Positions 59,684 to 64,000 of a stretch of DNA of 64,000 nucleotides are shown here, piece by piece. Below the pieces are notes generated by a model that was not told the origin of the DNA, made no database searches, and saw nothing but the letters and a program-made list of their open reading frames with translations. Every line of letters begins with the position of its first letter. The first letter of the stretch is position 1. The position numbers were made by a program, and so were the translations under genes. Origin of the DNA: Burkholderiales bacterium (lineage in GTDB: Bacteria; Pseudomonadota; Gammaproteobacteria; Burkholderiales; Burkholderiaceae_C); NCBI GenBank assembly GCA_003241965.1, contig QBMB01000005.1, positions 1-64,000 on the forward strand, read 5' to 3'.

Positions 59684-60325
59684 TCAGTGTTTGCGCAGAC
59701 TCAGCAGATGGCGGGCAAAACGTTCTGCCGCCAGTTCCAGTGCCAGCAAATAGTCGTCCACCCGGGCGCGGAAGTAGCGCCAGAAGATCAGGGCAGGAAT
59801 GGCCACGATCAGGCCGAAAGCCGTGTTGTAGAGGGCAATCGAGATACCCTGCGCCAGCTGGGCCGGGTCGCCCACGCCGGGCACTGCGCCCGCACCTTGA
59901 GCGCCCTGCGAGCCAAAAATCTCGATCATGCCGATCACGGTTCCCAGCAAACCCAGCAGAGGCGCGGCCGACGCGATGGTGGCCAGTGCCCCGAGGTAGC
60001 GCTGCAGCTGTGCAGCCGCCTGGCGACCGGCGCCCTCGAGACTGGCGCGCAGGTCGTCTTCGCTGGCGCGTGGGTTGCTGTTGAAGGTGCGAAAGCCGCT
60101 GGCGAGCACGGCGCCGAGCACGGAATTCTGTTCGAGCTGGGTCACCACGTCCGGACCGGGTACCCCGTTGCGCGACACCATGATGGCTTCATCCAGCAGT
60201 TTGGGCGGAATGATCTTGGCGGTCTTGAGGCTGACGAAGCGTTCAATAACGAGCGCCAATCCGACGACGGAACAGAGGATCAGTGGCCAGATGGGCCAAC
60301 CGGCGGCTTGTATGATGGAAAGCAA
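59684..60325 (-). CDS. exbB: MotA/TolQ/ExbB proton channel family protein
   Basis: This 213-residue membrane protein has three hydrophobic segments (WPIWPLILCSVVGLALVIE, LGALATIASAAPLLGLLGTV, and ISIALYNTAFGLIVAIPAL). The conserved GLLGTVIGMIEIF segment is present. It pairs with the ExbD-type protein. Confidence 0.92.
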   Translation of the reverse strand: MLSIIQAAGWPIWPLILCSVVGLALVIERFVSLKTAKIIPPKLLDEAIMVSRNGVPGPDVVTQLEQNSVLGAVLASGFRTFNSNPRASEDDLRASLEGAGRQAAAQLQRYLGALATIASAAPLLGLLGTVIGMIEIFGSQGAQGAGAVPGVGDPAQLAQGISIALYNTAFGLIVAIPALIFWRYFRARVDDYLLALELAAERFARHLLSLRKH

Positions 60326-60635
60326 GTCTGGACTCCAGGCGGGCGCCGCTGGATCGTGCGGCGCTGGACGGTTCGGCGATTATGTCTCAGGGGTGTGGCC
60401 GCTCCTTGCAACGTCCTCCAACCCGTACCCTATCCACCACGCACGACGCTGGGTTCATGCACAGATTCTGTGGATAACTTTGTGAAGAACCCTGCGCGCA
60501 AGTGGCGCCAACCCGCACAGGGCTTCGGTTTCGTCAAAACGATGAGCAAACAGGCAGTGCAAAACGCTTCTGAATCAATGGGCTATCCACCCGACCCGGC
60601 TCCTGCTGGTTTGCTGCCAGTGAACACCAGCATCC
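60326..60635. other. 310-base intergenic region with DnaA-box-like sequences
   Basis: This gap separates the divergent exbB and xseA genes. It holds a perfect DnaA box on the minus strand (plus TGTGGATAA, 60469-60477) and two weaker CTATCCACC copies at 60430-60438 and 60583-60591. No gene, tRNA or clear promoter was recognised. Confidence 0.4.
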
Positions 60636-61979
60636 ATGCGGGTTGTGGACACATTTGTGCCGGAGTCGACCGTGGCTGAGCCGTTTTTTGGATCGGAGGC
60701 TGCATCGGCGGGGCGCGTATGGGCGGTTGGCCCGCTGATGCGAGCCGTGGCGGACACCTTGGCTGCGCGGTTCAACCCGGTTGCGGTGCGGGGCGAGATT
60801 TCGGGCTTTTCCCGCGCGGCCAGCGGCCATTGTTATTTTTCCTTGAAAGACGAAACGGGGCAGGTTCGCTGTGCGTTGTTTCGACGCTCGGCCGAGCAGC
60901 TCACGTTTGCCCCGCTCGATGGACAACTCGTGCAAGCCCGCGGCAAGCTCGATGTTTATGGCGCACGTGGCGAACTGCAACTGATCGTGGACAGCCTGGA
61001 GCCCGCCGGGCAGGGTGCGCTGTTCGAGCAGTTCCTGCGGCTCAAGGCGCAGCTGGAGGCCGAGGGGCTGTTCGAAGCCGCACGCAAGAGGCCTCTGCCG
61101 GCACAGCCGCGCAGCATCGGCGTGGTCACTTCGTTGGGTGCCGCCGCCCTGCGCGACGTGGTCACCGCCCTCAAGCGGCGGGTGCCGCACCTGCCGGTGG
61201 TGATTTATCCGGCTTCGGTGCAGGGTGCTCAGGCGCCTGCCGAGTTGTGCGCGGCCCTGCTGACGGCCTACCGGCGCCATGCCGCCACGGGCGAGAGCGA
61301 GGTGTTGCTGCTGGTGCGCGGTGGTGGTTCGCTGGAAGACCTGTGGTCGTTCAACGACCCGGAGCTGGTGCGCATGGTTTCGCGCGCGCCCATGCCGGTG
61401 GTCTGCGGCGTGGGGCACGAGACCGACTTCACCCTGGCCGATTTTGTGGCCGACCTGCGGGCACCCACGCCCACCGCAGCCGCAGAGCTCTGTGCCCCGG
61501 CGCGCGAGCAGCGCCTGGGCGAACTCGACTACCTGCAGGAACGGTTGGGCACAGCCGCCTTCGGCATCCTGGACCAACGCGGTCAGCGGCTGGACCGGCT
61601 GGCGCAGCGCCTGGGACGGCCTTCCGGGCGCCTGCACGACAGCCTGCAGCAGCTCAGCCGCCTGCAGCATCGGCTGCAGAGCGGCGCCATGCTGGCCACC
61701 GAACAGCGGCGCAGCCGGCTGCAAACCCTGCAGGCCCACATGCCGAGCGCCTTGCAGCGTTCATTCAGCCAACAGCAACAGCGATTGCAGCGGTGCGAAC
61801 TGTCACTGGGCCTGTTGGATCCCCAGCTTGTGCTGGAGCGCGGCTATGCTTTTCTCACCGACGACCAAGGCTTGGCGGTGACGCGGGCCGCCCAGGCGCA
61901 ACCCGGGCAGGCGCTGAGGGCCACGCTGGCCGATGGCAGCCTTGATGTACAGGTGCAGGCGCCTGGCCAGAAACCCTGA
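60636..61979 (+). CDS. xseA: Exodeoxyribonuclease VII large subunit
   Basis: This 447-residue nuclease subunit has an OB domain ([20 protein letters not shown]), a central catalytic part ([38 protein letters not shown]) and a long helical C-terminal arm rich in Gln. The ATG at 60636 lacks a clear ribosome-binding site; a GTG at 60657 is an alternative. XseB is not in the window. Confidence 0.95.
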   Translation: MRVVDTFVPESTVAEPFFGSEAASAGRVWAVGPLMRAVADTLAARFNPVAVRGEISGFSRAASGHCYFSLKDETGQVRCALFRRSAEQLTFAPLDGQLVQARGKLDVYGARGELQLIVDSLEPAGQGALFEQFLRLKAQLEAEGLFEAARKRPLPAQPRSIGVVTSLGAAALRDVVTALKRRVPHLPVVIYPASVQGAQAPAELCAALLTAYRRHAATGESEVLLLVRGGGSLEDLWSFNDPELVRMVSRAPMPVVCGVGHETDFTLADFVADLRAPTPTAAAELCAPAREQRLGELDYLQERLGTAAFGILDQRGQRLDRLAQRLGRPSGRLHDSLQQLSRLQHRLQSGAMLATEQRRSRLQTLQAHMPSALQRSFSQQQQRLQRCELSLGLLDPQLVLERGYAFLTDDQGLAVTRAAQAQPGQALRATLADGSLDVQVQAPGQKP

Positions 61980-62079
61980 CACCGTCGCTGCACACACCCG
62001 TGCCTACAATGGCCGCCTGTTCGTGGGCGTACCAAGCCCGGCGGCAAGTTTTTCAACAACACCACTCACGAGGACCCCC

Positions 62080-62661
62080 ATGGAACACACCCTGCCCGCA
62101 TTGCCCTACGCACTGGACGCACTGGCCCCCCACTACAGCCGTGAAACGCTGGAGTTCCACCACGGCAAGCACCACAACGCGTATGTGGTCAACCTCAACA
62201 ACCTGCAAAAAGGCACCGAGTTCGAGGCGCTGGACCTGGAGTCCATCGTCAAGAAATCCAGCGGCGGCATCTACAACAACTCCGCGCAGATCTGGAACCA
62301 CACTTTTTTCTGGAACTGCATGAAGCCCAACGGCGGCGGTGAGCCTTCGGGCCCGCTGGCTGCGGCCATCACGGCCAAGTGGGGCAGCTACGCCGCCTTC
62401 AAGGAAGCCTTCGTGAAGTCCGCCGTCGGCAACTTCGGCTCGGGCTGGACCTGGCTGGTGAAGAAGGCCGACGGTTCGGTCGACATCGTCAACATGGGCG
62501 CCGCCGGCACCCCGCTGACCACGGGTGACAAAGCTCTGCTGACCGTGGACGTGTGGGAGCATGCCTACTACATCGACTACCGCAACGCCCGCCCCAAGTT
62601 CGTGGAAACCTTCCTCGACAAGCTGGTGAACTGGTCGTTTGCCGAAACCAATTTCGCTTGA
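62080..62661 (+). CDS. sodB: Iron superoxide dismutase
   Basis: This 193-residue enzyme removes superoxide. The [19 protein letters not shown] segment, the [12 protein letters not shown] segment, and [13 protein letters not shown] carry the metal ligands. ATG 62080 with GAGGACCCCC before it is preferred to an earlier in-frame Met inside xseA. It is followed by a terminator. Confidence 0.96.
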   Translation: MEHTLPALPYALDALAPHYSRETLEFHHGKHHNAYVVNLNNLQKGTEFEALDLESIVKKSSGGIYNNSAQIWNHTFFWNCMKPNGGGEPSGPLAAAITAKWGSYAAFKEAFVKSAVGNFGSGWTWLVKKADGSVDIVNMGAAGTPLTTGDKALLTVDVWEHAYYIDYRNARPKFVETFLDKLVNWSFAETNFA

Positions 62662-62680
62662 GGCAACGGCCCCCGGCGAC

Positions 62681-62713
62681 AGGGCTCGAAGGGCAACCTT
62701 CGGGCCCTTTTTG
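62681..62713 (+). terminator. Rho-independent terminator of sodB
   Basis: GGGC-TCGAAGG and CCTTCG-GGCCC pair around a short GCAA loop, followed by TTTTTGTT. It lies 20 bases after the sodB stop. Confidence 0.8.
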
Positions 62714-62861
62714 TTGCTCCCCACGCGGAAAAGAAAGCAGATATTTCGGGGTGTTTTTTGTATGGTGAGATAGTGGTTCAAAATTCGGGGGGTCGACCGG
62801 GCAGTGGAAAGCAAAATCACCTACGGTCGAAGCCCTTACCCAACAATCTTGGAGACATGCG

Positions 62862-64000
62862 ATGAGCAGCCAGCAACCCACCATCATCTACACCCTGACG
62901 GACGAAGCACCCTTGCTGGCGACCAGTGCGTTTCTGCCCATCGTCCGCACCTTCGCGGCACCGGCCGGCATCAACGTCACCACCAGCGACATCTCGGTGG
63001 CAGCGCGTGTGCTGGCCTCTTTCCCGGAATGCCTGACCGAAGGTCAGCGCGTGCCCGACCAACTGGCCGAGCTCGGCAAGCTGACCTTCAAGCCCGAAGC
63101 CAACATCATCAAGCTGCCCAACATCAGCGCGTCGGTGTCGCAGCTGGTGGCCTGCATCAAGGAACTGCAGGCCAAGGGTTACGCACTTCCGGACTACCCG
63201 GAGAATCCAAAGACCGACGAAGAAAAGGCCTTGCGCACCCGCTACGCCAAGTGCACCGGCAGCGCGGTCAATCCAGTCCTGCGCGAGGGCAACTCGGACC
63301 GCCGTGCGCCCCGAGCCGTCAAAGCCTATGCGCGCAAGAACCCGCATTCCATGGGTGAGTGGAGCCAGGCCTCGCGCTCGCATGTGTCACACATGCACGC
63401 GGGCGATTTTTATCATGGTGAAAAGTCCATCACGCTGGACAAGGCGCGCGACGTCAAGATGGAGCTGGTTACCCGGGGCGGCAAGACCATCGTCCTCAAG
63501 GACAAGGTGTCGCTGCTGGACCGCGAGGTGATCGACTCCATGTACATGAGCAAGAAGGCGCTGCTCGATTTCTACGAGAAAGAGATCGAGGATGCGCACA
63601 AGACCGGCGTGATGTTCTCGCTGCACGTCAAGGCCACCATGATGAAGGTCTCGCACCCCATCGTGTTCGGCCACTGCGTGAAGATCTTCTACAAAGATGC
63701 GTTCGAGAAACACGGCAAGCTGTTCGACGAGCTGGGGGTGAACGTCAACAACGGCATGGTCGATCTGTACAACAAGATCGCCACGCTGCCGCAGAGCAAA
63801 CAGGACGAAATCAAGCGCGACCTGCACGCCTGCCACGAAGGCCGGCCCGAACTGGCCATGGTCGACTCGGCCAAGGGCATCACCAACTTCCATTCGCCCA
63901 ACGACGTGATCGTCGACGCCTCCATGCCCGCCATGATCCGCAACAGCGGCAAGATGTGGGGCGCTGACGGCCGTCTGAAGGACGTGAAGGCTGTGATGCC
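62862..64000 (+). CDS. icd: NADP-dependent isocitrate dehydrogenase, monomeric type (partial)
   Basis: The first 379 residues of a monomeric-type enzyme (normally about 740) are present and the gene runs off the window. TIIYTLTDEAPLLATSAFLP and NSDRRAPRAVKAYARKNPH, with the Ser/Arg/Lys substrate region, are typical. GGAG lies seven bases before the ATG; a second ATG at 62857 is out of frame and stops after two codons. Confidence 0.95.
   Translation, partial: MSSQQPTIIYTLTDEAPLLATSAFLPIVRTFAAPAGINVTTSDISVAARVLASFPECLTEGQRVPDQLAELGKLTFKPEANIIKLPNISASVSQLVACIKELQAKGYALPDYPENPKTDEEKALRTRYAKCTGSAVNPVLREGNSDRRAPRAVKAYARKNPHSMGEWSQASRSHVSHMHAGDFYHGEKSITLDKARDVKMELVTRGGKTIVLKDKVSLLDREVIDSMYMSKKALLDFYEKEIEDAHKTGVMFSLHVKATMMKVSHPIVFGHCVKIFYKDAFEKHGKLFDELGVNVNNGMVDLYNKIATLPQSKQDEIKRDLHACHEGRPELAMVDSAKGITNFHSPNDVIVDASMPAMIRNSGKMWGADGRLKDVKAVM

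Noticed and set aside
60326-60635. Chromosome replication origin
   Set aside because: There are DnaA-like boxes but no dnaA, dnaN, gidA or AT-rich unwinding stretch nearby.

Overview
The window looks like a chromosomal segment from a Burkholderiales bacterium, most likely family Comamonadaceae (Hydrogenophaga/Acidovorax-like). The grounds are high-GC coding throughout, several Bug/TTT-type substrate-binding proteins, and a housekeeping block (fimV-like, lexA, asparaginase, adk, kdsB, lpxK, exbD, exbB, xseA, sodB, monomeric icd) of the kind found in that group. This is by-eye recognition; no database search was run.

Bases 1-40170 form a dense catabolic cluster of about 38 genes. It starts with the tail of etfA and continues with units built from the same parts: family III CoA-transferases (3), thiolase-fold proteins each next to a DUF35 zinc-ribbon/OB protein (3 pairs), acyl-CoA dehydrogenases (one single, one large/small pair), crotonases (4), MaoC-type hydratases (2), an AMP-dependent acyl-CoA ligase, a Rieske oxygenase with a VanB-type reductase, two KstD-like flavoproteins, an SDR, a quinone oxidoreductase, a nitropropane-dioxygenase-like flavoprotein, a NIPSNAP protein, an MFS carrier, two APH-type kinases and four Bug receptors. 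Together they suggest uptake, CoA activation, oxygenation and aldolytic/beta-oxidative shortening of a bulky, probably alicyclic or polycyclic acid (steroid- or terpenoid-like). The exact substrate cannot be read from sequence. A nitroreductase in the cluster carries an in-frame amber codon.

Two tandem FadR/GntR-type regulators sit in the middle (14135-15837). Seven palindromes of the form TGGT-N3-(A/G)CCA lie at the heads of transcription units from base 139 to base 40165. The most economical reading is one FadR-type regulon covering the whole cluster.

Bases 40200-42720 are a boundary: a decayed IS21-family remnant, a tyrosine integrase gene, then tRNA-Arg(UCU) and tRNA-Pro(UGG). The integrase abuts the 3' end of tRNA-Arg, so the catabolic cluster could be, or lie inside, an integrated island whose far end is outside the window.

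Bases 42778-64000 look like the ordinary chromosome: a glutathione transferase, an unknown protein, a fatty/aromatic acyl-CoA operon (acyl-CoA dehydrogenase and APH kinase that together match the two halves of animal ACAD11, a Crp/Fnr regulator, a crotonase, a PaaH-type dehydrogenase), a FimV-like protein, a 2-hydroxyacid dehydrogenase, lexA with tandem LexA-like boxes and a small downstream gene, asparaginase with two small exported/membrane proteins, and the adk-kdsB-lpxK-exbD-exbB set facing xseA, sodB and icd.
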